In this document: positions 1-6,164 of the stretch, in pieces
Position numbering within the stretch: position 1 is the stretch's first letter
Layout of the letters: every line of letters starts with the position of its first letter
NCBI GenBank assembly: GCA_016195665.1
Contig: JACPZD010000028.1
Span: 1 to 64,000, forward strand
Origin: Gammaproteobacteria bacterium
GTDB lineage: Bacteria > Pseudomonadota > Gammaproteobacteria > SURF-13
DNA length: 64,000 nt
Direction: 5' to 3'
Made by a program: the position numbers and the translations under genes
Notes under the pieces: model-generated
What the model was told of the DNA's origin: nothing
The model's input: the letters and a program-made list of their open reading frames with translations, nothing else
Databases searched by the model: none

Positions 1-252
1 CAGGACAACGCTCAGAGTCCGGTTGAACCGAGTCAGGCGATGAGCTTCAGCCTCTACGGCATCACCACCTTCGACGTTCAATACTGGAACGGCTCTGCCT
101 GGGCGGCTATTCCCGGGGGCACGGTCACCGGTAACAACAAAGTCTGGCGGCAATTCACCTTTGCAAGCATCAGCACCGGCAAAATCCGGGTGCTTGTCAA
201 CAACTCAGCGTCCAAGGACTGGAGCCGCATCGTGGAGGTGGAGGCGTATTAG
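1..252 (+). CDS. C-terminal fragment of a discoidin-like (F5/8 type C) protein
   Basis: The frame is open from the first base of the window, so the gene begins upstream and only the last 83 residues are visible. They read as the end of a beta-sandwich of the discoidin/F5-8C kind: a segment 'FDVQYWNGSAWAAIPGG', then 'WRQFTFASISTGKIRVLV' and the closing 'WSRIVEVEAY'. Such domains bind carbohydrate or surfaces in secreted proteins; that is family knowledge, and the substrate cannot be told here. The catalytic or anchoring part of the protein lies outside the window. An internal ATG at 40 is not a likely start because the domain continues upstream of it. Confidence 0.7.
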   Translation, partial: QDNAQSPVEPSQAMSFSLYGITTFDVQYWNGSAWAAIPGGTVTGNNKVWRQFTFASISTGKIRVLVNNSASKDWSRIVEVEAY

Positions 253-628
253 CCCCTGACTCTTGTAGTCGTGACGCAGCAGCCTTGTTGCTTGCGCCAA
301 GAATCCGAGTTGACCCCCCGTTTTCACGGACACCCAGATAAGGGGATAATGCCCCGAGGAGAAGTTCGATGCAGACGCTTATTCAGGCACTGGGGGCGGT
401 TGAAAGCCGAGCACTTCGTTGCTGCCTGACAAGAGAGCGCTTCGATTACACGGAGTGGCGTAAGGTAAGTCCAGGCTCTCAGATAGGGGTATTGAGACGT
501 TGAGCAAAGAGGCGTCCCGATATGCCAAATTGCTAGGCAACTGACCCCCCATGAATACTCTCGCAATGCCTGCAAAAGCGAAGACATTAGCACTTCTCTA
601 GACGAGACAAAACACCGCTACTGGATTT
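253..628. other. Gene-free stretch, possibly decayed mobile DNA
   Basis: No convincing coding frame is present; the longest minus-strand frame (324-593) has no recognisable protein features. Around 309-331 the sequence 'TTGACCCCCCGTTTTCACGG' resembles the ends of some IS3-family elements, and another 'TGACCCCCC' occurs near 542. This could be a relic of an insertion sequence, but no transposase reading frame remains, so it is only a suggestion. Confidence 0.3.
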
Positions 629-916
629 ATGAATGCAAAGAAACTGATATACAGAAGCCACGCCATCAAGCAAATGTTTGAACGTAACATTGGAGAGGCA
701 GACGTAAAAGCCGTTATTGACCTGGGTGAAGTGATCCAGGACTATCCTGATGACGTTCCCTACCCAAGCCGCTTGATACTTGGCTGGTGCAGAGGACGGC
801 CGATTCACGTGGTCGCCGCTTACGACAACCAGGAAAGAACAGACATCGTGATCACCGTCTATGAGCCCGATCACTCACTGTGGGAAGACGGATTCAAAAA
901 GAGGAAACCGACATGA
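629..916 (+). CDS. DUF4258 family protein, probable toxin
   Basis: A 95-residue protein with the layout of DUF4258: an early 'HAIKQMFERNI' helix, the core 'LILGWCRGRPIHVVAAY', and the end 'IVITVYEPDHSLWEDGF'. Members of this family commonly sit next to small YgiT-type zinc-finger proteins and are treated as toxin halves of type II modules (established association; activity of this one not shown). The stop codon overlaps the next start in an ATGA quartet (913-916), so the pair is translationally coupled. No clear Shine-Dalgarno sequence precedes the ATG. Confidence 0.8.
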   Translation: MNAKKLIYRSHAIKQMFERNIGEADVKAVIDLGEVIQDYPDDVPYPSRLILGWCRGRPIHVVAAYDNQERTDIVITVYEPDHSLWEDGFKKRKPT

Positions 917-1140
917 AATGCCTTATCTGCAATCTGGGAGAAACCCGCGAAGGATTTGCCACCGTTACACTTGAACGGGGGCAAGCCACTCTGGTATTCA
1001 AGCACGTGCCCGCCCAAGTCTGTACAAACTGCGGGGAAGAATACATCGATGATGCCGTCGTCAGGCACTTGTTTGAACACGCCGAGGAAGCGCTGGAAGC
1101 AGGTGTCGAATTGGACGTCAGACAATACAAAGCAGCCTGA
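913..1140 (+). CDS. YgiT-type zinc-finger protein, probable antitoxin
   Basis: The 75-residue product begins at the ATG overlapping the DUF4258 stop. It has two CxxC knuckles, C3-x2-C6 and C37-x2-C40, that would hold one zinc ion, as in the N-terminal domain of MqsA/YgiT proteins. It lacks the C-terminal helix-turn-helix of full MqsA, so it is the short family form. The longer in-frame start at 880 would add 11 residues lying inside the upstream gene and is unlikely. A copy of the last nine codons of this gene, followed by the same repeat DNA, recurs at 2097-2132, which shows that the cassette was once duplicated here. Confidence 0.82.
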   Translation: MKCLICNLGETREGFATVTLERGQATLVFKHVPAQVCTNCGEEYIDDAVVRHLFEHAEEALEAGVELDVRQYKAA

Positions 1141-1148
1141 GCCACCAA

Positions 1149-1232
1149 CTAACCGCTATGCACTATCCGCTACGCCCTTTAAACTAACCACTATGCGCTA
1201 TTAACTAATCGCTACCCGCTATCTGCTACCCA
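1149..1232. repeat. Array of twelve degenerate heptanucleotides (CTAnnCN)
   Basis: Twelve units of exactly seven bases follow one another without a gap: CTAACCG, CTATGCA, CTATCCG, CTACGCC, CTTTAAA, CTAACCA, CTATGCG, CTATTAA, CTAATCG, CTACCCG, CTATCTG, CTACCCA. The array ends directly at the AGGAG Shine-Dalgarno sequence (1233-1237) of the next gene. The units differ in bases 4-7 but nearly all begin CTA. Three related arrays occur at 1805, 2141 and 3248. The arrangement recalls short tandemly repeated repetitive sequences known from other bacteria, but no named family is assigned. Confidence 0.9.
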
Positions 1233-1244
1233 AGGAGATCCACC

Positions 1245-1430
1245 ATGACAGCAACATCAGTGAAAAATGAAGCCAAACGACTGGTTGAAAACCTTCCGGA
1301 TACCGCGAGTTGGGATGACCTGATGTATGAGGTCTACGTCAGGCAAAAGATCGAAGATGGAATCAAGGCCGCAGATGAAGACCGGGTGCTGACCCATGAG
1401 GAGGTGCGCAAGCGCTTCGGCACGCAATGA
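1245..1430 (+). CDS. Addiction-module antitoxin, RelB/ParD-like
   Basis: A 61-residue acidic protein containing 'TASWDDLMYEVYVRQKIEDGI' spread over residues 20-40 and ending 'EEVRKRF'. This is the typical form of small antitoxins partnered with ParE/RelE toxins. A strong AAGGAG ribosome site lies 7 bases before the ATG, immediately after the heptanucleotide array. The stop overlaps the start of the toxin gene (ATGA at 1427-1430). It would neutralise the toxin by wrapping its active face and repress the operon; that is family knowledge. Confidence 0.85.
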   Translation: MTATSVKNEAKRLVENLPDTASWDDLMYEVYVRQKIEDGIKAADEDRVLTHEEVRKRFGTQ

Positions 1431-1735
1431 AGCTCGTCTGGACCGAGCCTGCAGTAGAAGCCTTGCAGGCAGTCCACGATTATATTGCCCTGGACCACCC
1501 CTTCTACGCGGTCCGTTTTGTCGACCGCATGACGAGATCTGCTGAGCGACTGATCATCCATCCTGAAATCGGCAGGCAAGTGCCCGAAGCCGGGCTGGAA
1601 GATATTCGCGAGATCATCTTTCAGCGTTACCGGATTATCTACCGACTGCGCCCTCACCTGATCCAAATCCTGACAGTCGTACACGGCGCGCGAAACCTTG
1701 CCGGATCGGAACCAAAACCTTGGGAGGTTGGATGA
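1427..1735 (+). CDS. ParE/RelE superfamily toxin
   Basis: A 102-residue protein with the ParE/RelE fold pattern: an N-terminal beta strand 'LVWTEPAVEAL', two helices including 'DRMTRSAERLIIHPEIGRQV', and the C-terminal strands 'IIFQRYRIIYRL' and 'IQILTVVHGARN'. The arginines and the terminal 'VVHGARN' motif are typical of the family. It is coupled to its antitoxin by a four-base overlap. Whether it inhibits gyrase (ParE type) or cleaves mRNA (RelE type) cannot be decided by eye. Confidence 0.85.
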   Translation: MKLVWTEPAVEALQAVHDYIALDHPFYAVRFVDRMTRSAERLIIHPEIGRQVPEAGLEDIREIIFQRYRIIYRLRPHLIQILTVVHGARNLAGSEPKPWEVG

Positions 1736-1804
1736 AACTATTGAGGTGGCAATATAATGTTGAACGTCTATGGACTGCCACGGCGTCACTGCCGCCTCGC
1801 AGTA

Positions 1805-1866
1805 CTAACCCCTATTCGCTATGCCCTTAAACTACACGCTAATCACTACCCCCTATCCGCTATGAG
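1805..1866. repeat. Second heptanucleotide array, running into a start codon
   Basis: Nine units: CTAACCC, CTATTCG, CTATGCC, CTTAAA (six bases), CTACACG, CTAATCA, CTACCCC, CTATCCG, CTATGAG. The last unit contains the ATG (1862) of the broken ABC ATPase copy. The units CTACCCC and CTATCCG-CTATGAG are shared with the array in front of the intact ATPase gene at 3271, so this array was probably copied together with the gene. Confidence 0.88.
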
Positions 1867-2122
1867 CATCATTGAAGTCAACCACGTCACCAAGGAATTC
1901 AAGCTCGGGCAGTTGCACAGCCTGAAAACCACCGCCCTCAACCAGTGGCGGCGGCTCACCGGCCAGCCGGTAGAAGAGCGCGCTCCGTTCAAGGCGCTGG
2001 ACGACGTCAGTTTCAGCATCGAAGCAGGCGAAGTCGTCGGCATCATCGGCCACAACGGTTCCGGCAAAAGCACGATGCTTAAACTGCTCGCCAACACTCG
2101 AAACAGACGTCAGACAGTATAA
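1862..2122 (+). pseudogene. Truncated 5' copy of the wzt-like ABC ATPase gene
   Basis: Bases 1862 to about 2094 align without gaps to the start of the intact ABC ATPase gene at 3271. The first 60 or so bases are identical and later differences are scattered. The product would contain the N-terminal strand and Walker A region (GHNGSGKST, with Ser where the intact copy has Ala) and then break off after 'LLAN'. The sequence switches there to the tail of a YgiT-type antitoxin gene and stops at 2120-2122. No signature motif, Walker B or C-terminal domain is left, so it cannot be a working ATPase. An upstream in-frame extension to 1757 is not supported by the intact copy. Confidence 0.88.
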
Positions 2123-2132
2123 AGCAGCCTGA
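2097..2132 (+). pseudogene. Tail remnant of a YgiT-type antitoxin gene
   Basis: Bases 2097-2132 match the last codons of the antitoxin gene at 913-1140 (ending D-V-R-Q-Y-K-A-A-stop) with a few substitutions. The following bases 'GCCACCGA' plus the heptanucleotides match the DNA after that gene too. It is fused directly to the broken ABC ATPase fragment. The join is evidence that a second copy of the toxin-antitoxin cassette once lay here and was mostly deleted. Confidence 0.85.
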
Positions 2133-2140
2133 GCCACCGA

Positions 2141-2203
2141 CTAATCGCTATGCCCTATCCGCTACGCCCTTTAAACTATCCCCTACTCGCTAACGCCTAA
2201 TGA
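2141..2203. repeat. Third heptanucleotide array, containing the DUF1016 start codon
   Basis: Nine perfect seven-base units: CTAATCG, CTATGCC, CTATCCG, CTACGCC, CTTTAAA, CTATCCC, CTACTCG, CTAACGC, CTAATGA. The last holds the ATG at 2200. A further near-unit CTAACTA follows inside the coding region. The first five units correspond in order to the start of the array at 1149, in line with common origin from the same cassette. Confidence 0.88.
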
Positions 2204-3237
2204 CTAACTACCACTCGCCAATCTCATCGCCGCACGAAGAGGATGCTTTTGCTCCCATCCTCGATTTCGTTCGCCAAGCGCGCGGCCAGGCCTTGGCGGC
2301 CGTCAACCGCGAACTGGTAGCGCTTTACTGGCGGATTGGCGAATACCTCAGCCACAAGATTGCAGCGGACGGCTGGGGGCAAGGTACGATCAAGCGCTTG
2401 GCCGACTGGCTGGTGATCCATGAACCCGTTATCAGGGGATACTCCCCGCAAAATCTTTGGCGGATGCGCCAGTTCCACGAGACCTACCGAGAAGACGCAA
2501 TTCTCTCACCAGTGGTGAGAGAATTGTCCTGGACCCACAACCTGGTTATTTTGTCCAAGTGCAGATCGCAGGAGGAACGGGGCTTCTATCTTCGCCTCGC
2601 GGTACAGGAGCGGTGGACCAAACGCGAACTGGAGCGGCAACTTGATGGCGGCCTGTTCGAGCGCACCCTGATCGCCAAACCAAAACTCTCACCGGCGTTG
2701 AGAGAAATCCACCCCGGTGCCGAATCTGCCTTCAAGGACGGCTATCTTATAGACTTTCTTAGCCTGCCCCATGTCCACAGCGAACACGACCTGCAGAAAG
2801 GCCTGCTTGCCAACCTCAAACAGTTCCTGCTCGAACTGGGGCGAGAATTCTGCTTCGTGGATGAGGAATACCTTATCCAGGTAGGCGCCAAGGATTTTTT
2901 CATCGACCTTCTGCTCTACCATCGCGGCCTTCAAGCCCTCGTGGCTTTCGAACTCAGGATCGACGATTTCAAACCCGCCTACCTGGGGCAACTGGAGTTC
3001 TATCTCGAGGCCCTCGACCGCGACCACAAGAAACCCCACGAAGCGGCCAGCATTGGTGTGCTACTGTGCAAGAGTCGCGACCATGATGTAGTGGAATACG
3101 CCCTTTCGCGCAGCCTCTCACCAACACTTGTGGCAGAATATGTGACCAAACTGCCAGACAAGCATATGCTGCAAACGAAGCTGGATGAATTTTACGAACT
3201 GGCACAATACCAAGCCCGCCAGGAGCGCGAGCCATGA
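2200..3237 (+). CDS. DUF1016 / YhcG family PDDEXK nuclease-like protein
   Basis: The 345-residue product has the DUF1016 (YhcG) organisation. An N-terminal helical domain (about 20-160) includes 'YWRIGEYLS' and 'LSWTHNLVILSK'. A C-terminal PDDEXK nuclease-like domain (about 175-330) has 'FFIDLLLYHRGLQALVAFEL' and 'YLGQLEFYLEALD'. The usual catalytic pattern is D...E-x-K. Here D236 and E251 are present but the lysine is replaced by arginine (E-L-R253), and the usual 'KIGxF' reads 'RIDDF', so activity may be reduced. Such genes often travel with restriction and toxin-antitoxin islands. The start ATG lies inside a heptanucleotide array and has no clear Shine-Dalgarno sequence; GTG/TTG alternatives are no better. 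Confidence 0.85.
   Translation: MTNYHSPISSPHEEDAFAPILDFVRQARGQALAAVNRELVALYWRIGEYLSHKIAADGWGQGTIKRLADWLVIHEPVIRGYSPQNLWRMRQFHETYREDAILSPVVRELSWTHNLVILSKCRSQEERGFYLRLAVQERWTKRELERQLDGGLFERTLIAKPKLSPALREIHPGAESAFKDGYLIDFLSLPHVHSEHDLQKGLLANLKQFLLELGREFCFVDEEYLIQVGAKDFFIDLLLYHRGLQALVAFELRIDDFKPAYLGQLEFYLEALDRDHKKPHEAASIGVLLCKSRDHDVVEYALSRSLSPTLVAEYVTKLPDKHMLQTKLDEFYELAQYQARQEREP
2498..2526. repeat. Perfect 13-bp inverted repeat inside the DUF1016 gene
   Basis: CAATTCTCTCACC (2498-2510) and GGTGAGAGAATTG (2514-2526) are perfect reverse complements separated by AGT. The hairpin encodes residues 100-109 (A-I-L-S-P-V-V-R-E-L). A weaker related hairpin, CTCTCA...TGAGAG, lies near 2694-2710 in the same gene. 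Confidence 0.9.
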
Positions 3238-3247
3238 AATTCCGTCA

Positions 3248-3275
3248 CTACCCCCTAACCCCTATCCGCTATGAG
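3248..3275. repeat. Short heptanucleotide array before wzt
   Basis: Four units, CTACCCC, CTAACCC, CTATCCG and CTATGAG, of which the last contains the ATG at 3271. Three of the four units match the array before the truncated ATPase copy. Confidence 0.85.
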
Positions 3276-4536
3276 CATCATTGAAGTCAACCACGTCACC
3301 AAGGAATTCAAGCTCGGGCAGTTGCACAGCCTGAAAACCACCGCACTCAACCAGTGGCGGCGACTCACCGGCCAGCCGGTGGAAGAGCGCAAGCCATTCA
3401 AGGCCCTGGATGACGTCACTTTCTCCGTCGAGCAAGGCGAGGTGTTGGGCATCATCGGTCACAACGGCGCCGGCAAGAGCACGATGCTCAAGTTGCTCGC
3501 CAACATTTCAAAACCCTCCAGCGGCAGCATCACCGTCAAAGGCAAGATCGCCCCATTGATTGAGGTAGGAGCCGGCCTGGTTGGCGACCTCACCGGCCGC
3601 GAAAACATCTATCTCAACGGCGCCATCCTCGGCATGCCGAAGAAGGAAATCGACCGCAAGTTCGACGACATCGTCGCCTTCGCCGAACTGGAAGAATTCA
3701 TAGATACCCCGATCAAGCGTTACTCATCAGGCATGCAAGTGCGGTTGGGATTTTCCGTCGCCACCAGCGTGGAGTCGGATATTCTGATCGTAGACGAGGT
3801 GCTGGCTGTGGGTGATCTGGCGTTTCAGCGGAAGTGTTTCGACCGGATCGAAGATTTGATTAATAGGCAGGAGAAAACCGTATTATTGGTAAGTCACAAT
3901 ATCAGGCAAGTCGAACGCCTCTGTAGCAGAGTCATTATGTTGGATCATGGTCACACAGTGGCCGACGGTGATCCAACCGAAGTAAGTAATCTCTTCTTCG
4001 ATTACAGCAACCAGAAAATCAAGTCAGACGCTTCAAATACTAGTGGTGGAAAGTTCAGAACGTCAGATGAGCTAACCTTTAAGGGCATGGATTTTTACGA
4101 TGAGCACGGCCAATCTGCGGATCGGATTAATTTCCTCTCGCCCTTCCACATATGTATTCAATTTACAATTAACAAACCTCTTGAGCGTATTTGTTTCCTC
4201 ATCGGCGCACACACCACCGATTTCGTATATCTCACCGCCAATAATAATGTCGAGGACCCGCGTGATTTCGAGACGGGCGATCATGCTGTCGAATTGCATT
4301 TCGAGTCCATGACGCTGTTGCCAGGCATCTACTCAATGCGTGCATGGATAGGAACCCCGGAAGGCCGTGAATCGTTTTATGGGGAAAATCTTTTCTCCTT
4401 CCAGGTTTTTTCGCATGATCACTTCATCACCCGCCAACAGGAAATGGGGTTATTCCACTTAAATGCCACATGGAATTTTGGAGAAAATAGAATGCTGTCT
4501 TCCAAAATGGCTAGCCCGCAACCGATTGATGAATAA
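3271..4536 (+). CDS. wzt: Wzt-type ABC transporter ATP-binding protein
   Basis: A 421-residue ABC ATPase of the polysaccharide exporter class. Visible motifs are Walker A GHNGAGKST (63-71), signature YSSGM (151-155), Walker B ILIVDE (171-176) and the H-loop histidine (209). Residues from about 270 to 400 form a separate beta-rich domain ('FKGMDFYDEHGQSADRI...'), as in Wzt proteins whose C-terminal domain recognises the O-polysaccharide terminus. It would power export across the inner membrane together with a Wzm permease. No permease gene is found next to it or elsewhere in the window; upstream is toxin-antitoxin DNA and a broken copy of this same gene. The 3' third is clearly richer in A+T than the first part, which may mark a recombination point between a conserved ATPase half and a variable C-terminal half. 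Confidence 0.9.
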   Translation: MSIIEVNHVTKEFKLGQLHSLKTTALNQWRRLTGQPVEERKPFKALDDVTFSVEQGEVLGIIGHNGAGKSTMLKLLANISKPSSGSITVKGKIAPLIEVGAGLVGDLTGRENIYLNGAILGMPKKEIDRKFDDIVAFAELEEFIDTPIKRYSSGMQVRLGFSVATSVESDILIVDEVLAVGDLAFQRKCFDRIEDLINRQEKTVLLVSHNIRQVERLCSRVIMLDHGHTVADGDPTEVSNLFFDYSNQKIKSDASNTSGGKFRTSDELTFKGMDFYDEHGQSADRINFLSPFHICIQFTINKPLERICFLIGAHTTDFVYLTANNNVEDPRDFETGDHAVELHFESMTLLPGIYSMRAWIGTPEGRESFYGENLFSFQVFSHDHFITRQQEMGLFHLNATWNFGENRMLSSKMASPQPIDE

Positions 4537-4566
4537 CAAAGAAGTGATTATTTGGAATTTAATATA

Positions 4567-5217
4567 ATGGCAGATCCTTTCAAAATAGCATACAAATATT
4601 ACCGTTCTGCATTTAACAAATGGGAATTTCACAAACGAAAAAATGAAGCCCATAGAAAATTAAAACTATGGCAGCGTCCCTATAAATTGCACCTAGGTTG
4701 CGGGGAAATCAGATTCAATGGCTGGATCAACATAGATCTAAATAAGGATCTAACAGATACCGATATTATCTGGGACTTGGCCTGGGGAATTCCTGTGGAG
4801 GACTCTTCCTGTGGGTTGATTTTTACTGAACACATGTTGGAACACATAAGCGTCAACGCTGGGCTTTCGTTCCTGCGCGAGTGCCATCGCGCACTTCAAC
4901 CAGGAGGGGTAGTAAGAATCGCAATGCCATCCCTCGACGTACTCATTGAAAAGGCCTATCTAGGCAATTGGCGGGAACAGGATTGGTTAACTTGGCCAGC
5001 CTATCAGTTCATTAAAACGCGTGCCGAAATGATGAATATTTTTTTCAGGTGGTGGGGGCATCAATGGATATACGATCGAGAGGAGCTGCATAGGCGGTTG
5101 CGAGAAGCTGGTTTTACCGACATACGCGACGTTGAATGGGGCAAGAGCGAAGTGCCTGATATGCAAAATCGCGAAACCCGCCCCGACTCATTGCTGATAT
5201 GCGAGGCGCGAAAATGA
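4567..5217 (+). CDS. SAM-dependent class I methyltransferase
   Basis: The product has the Rossmann methyltransferase signature: motif I 'KLHLGCGEIRFNGWINIDL', the acidic 'DIIWDLAWGIP', 'FTEHMLEHI' and 'LQPGGVVRIAMPSLD' after it. It resembles predicted methyltransferases in O-antigen and capsule clusters that modify sugars. The ATG at 4567 is preceded by GGAA at a suitable distance; a TTG at 4552 would give five more residues. The gene is A+T-rich compared with its neighbours, as is the end of wzt. It probably arrived with that segment and acts on the exported glycan. Confidence 0.8.
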   Translation: MADPFKIAYKYYRSAFNKWEFHKRKNEAHRKLKLWQRPYKLHLGCGEIRFNGWINIDLNKDLTDTDIIWDLAWGIPVEDSSCGLIFTEHMLEHISVNAGLSFLRECHRALQPGGVVRIAMPSLDVLIEKAYLGNWREQDWLTWPAYQFIKTRAEMMNIFFRWWGHQWIYDREELHRRLREAGFTDIRDVEWGKSEVPDMQNRETRPDSLLICEARK

Positions 5218-5268
5218 TACCCCATGCTGACCGACAACTCATCAAACTAGGACAATCTAAGGTAATTA

Positions 5269-5514
5269 ATGCCCCCGAAAAATAAATTGGCAATTTGGGA
5301 AGGCGGTGGCCACGCCCTAATCGTGGCCGATACTATACGGCTTCGGGGGGGGTATGAAATTGTTGGCTTTCTCGATGATGTTAATCCGGCTCTCTATGGT
5401 GCGGAATTTTGCGAAGCTGAAATTCTTGCGGGCTCTCAAAAGTTAGCTGAGCTTAAACATAATGTGGTTGACGACAAGACTATCCACTTCCGCGAATGCA
5501 AAACCGCACTGTGA
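5269..5514 (+). pseudogene. Truncated N-terminal copy of the NeuD-like acetyltransferase
   Basis: The 81-residue frame parallels the start of the next gene: 'WEGGGHALIVADTI' against 'FGAGGHALVVADIL', then 'YEIVGFLDDVNPALYGAEF' against 'YRIIGFLDDVNHERHGAKF'. It stops before the left-handed beta-helix, so it keeps only the nucleotide-sugar-binding N-domain. It looks like a diverged partial duplication that ends on top of the start of the intact gene. An independent function as a stand-alone N-domain cannot be excluded, since the frame is intact and a weak AAGG lies upstream. Confidence 0.7.
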
Positions 5515-6164
5515 CCAGAAAACCTCCTATCGTCGTGTTCGGTGCTGGAGGCCATGCCCTAGTAGTGGCCGATATCCTTGGCCAAATGGATCAGTACCGT
5601 ATCATCGGATTTCTGGACGATGTGAATCACGAACGCCACGGTGCGAAATTCGCCGGAGCCTCAATCCTTGGCGGTTCCAACGAACTGGCGGCCTTGCGCG
5701 CCGACGGTGTGACTCACGCCATCGTGGCAATCGGTCATTGTGCAACGCGCACTCGAATAGCTGAAATGCTTGTCAACACAGGTTTTGAGCTGGTCAGCGC
5801 AATACACCCGCGAGCCTATATTGCCGGCAACGTGGAAATCGGCCCAGGCTGCGTAGTGGCAGCCCAGGCCGCGATTAATCCGGGTAGCAAGTTAGGCACC
5901 AACGTCATCGTCAACACCGGGGCCACAGTAGACCATGAATGCGAAATTGGCGCAGCTGCCCACATTGGCCCGGGTGTACATTTAGCCGGTAGAGTACAGG
6001 TGGGAGAACGCGCTTGGATAGGCATTGGTTGCTGCGTGAGCGATCGTGTCCGCATAGGCTCAGATGCCTTCATTGGAGCTGGGGCTGCCGTGGTGCGGGA
6101 TATTCCAGCAAGTATGCTGGCCTATGGAGTACCAGCCCGTGTTATCGGGAAAGTGAACGAATGA
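5496..6164 (+). CDS. NeuD/PglD-like sugar O- or N-acetyltransferase
   Basis: A 222-residue protein with the two-part structure of NeuD/PglD acyltransferases. The N-terminal Rossmann-like domain has 'VVFGAGGHALVVADIL' and 'IIGFLDDVN'. The C-terminal left-handed beta-helix is made of hexapeptide repeats ('IGPGCVVAAQAAINPGSKLGT', 'VEIG', 'HIGPGVHLAG', 'IGSDAFIGAGAAVVRDIP') and ends 'YGVPARVIGK'. The histidine in 'GATVDHECEIG' is the usual catalytic base. It would transfer an acetyl group from acetyl-CoA to an amino sugar or nonulosonate. A GTG at 5511 overlaps the stop of the upstream fragment and is an alternative start. It overlaps the aminotransferase gene by ATGA, suggesting the two act on the same nucleotide sugar. 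Confidence 0.88.
   Translation: MQNRTVTRKPPIVVFGAGGHALVVADILGQMDQYRIIGFLDDVNHERHGAKFAGASILGGSNELAALRADGVTHAIVAIGHCATRTRIAEMLVNTGFELVSAIHPRAYIAGNVEIGPGCVVAAQAAINPGSKLGTNVIVNTGATVDHECEIGAAAHIGPGVHLAGRVQVGERAWIGIGCCVSDRVRIGSDAFIGAGAAVVRDIPASMLAYGVPARVIGKVNE

Noticed and set aside
1149-3275. Could the heptanucleotide arrays be a CRISPR?
   Set aside because: Units are 7 bp, contiguous and degenerate, without spacers or cas genes.
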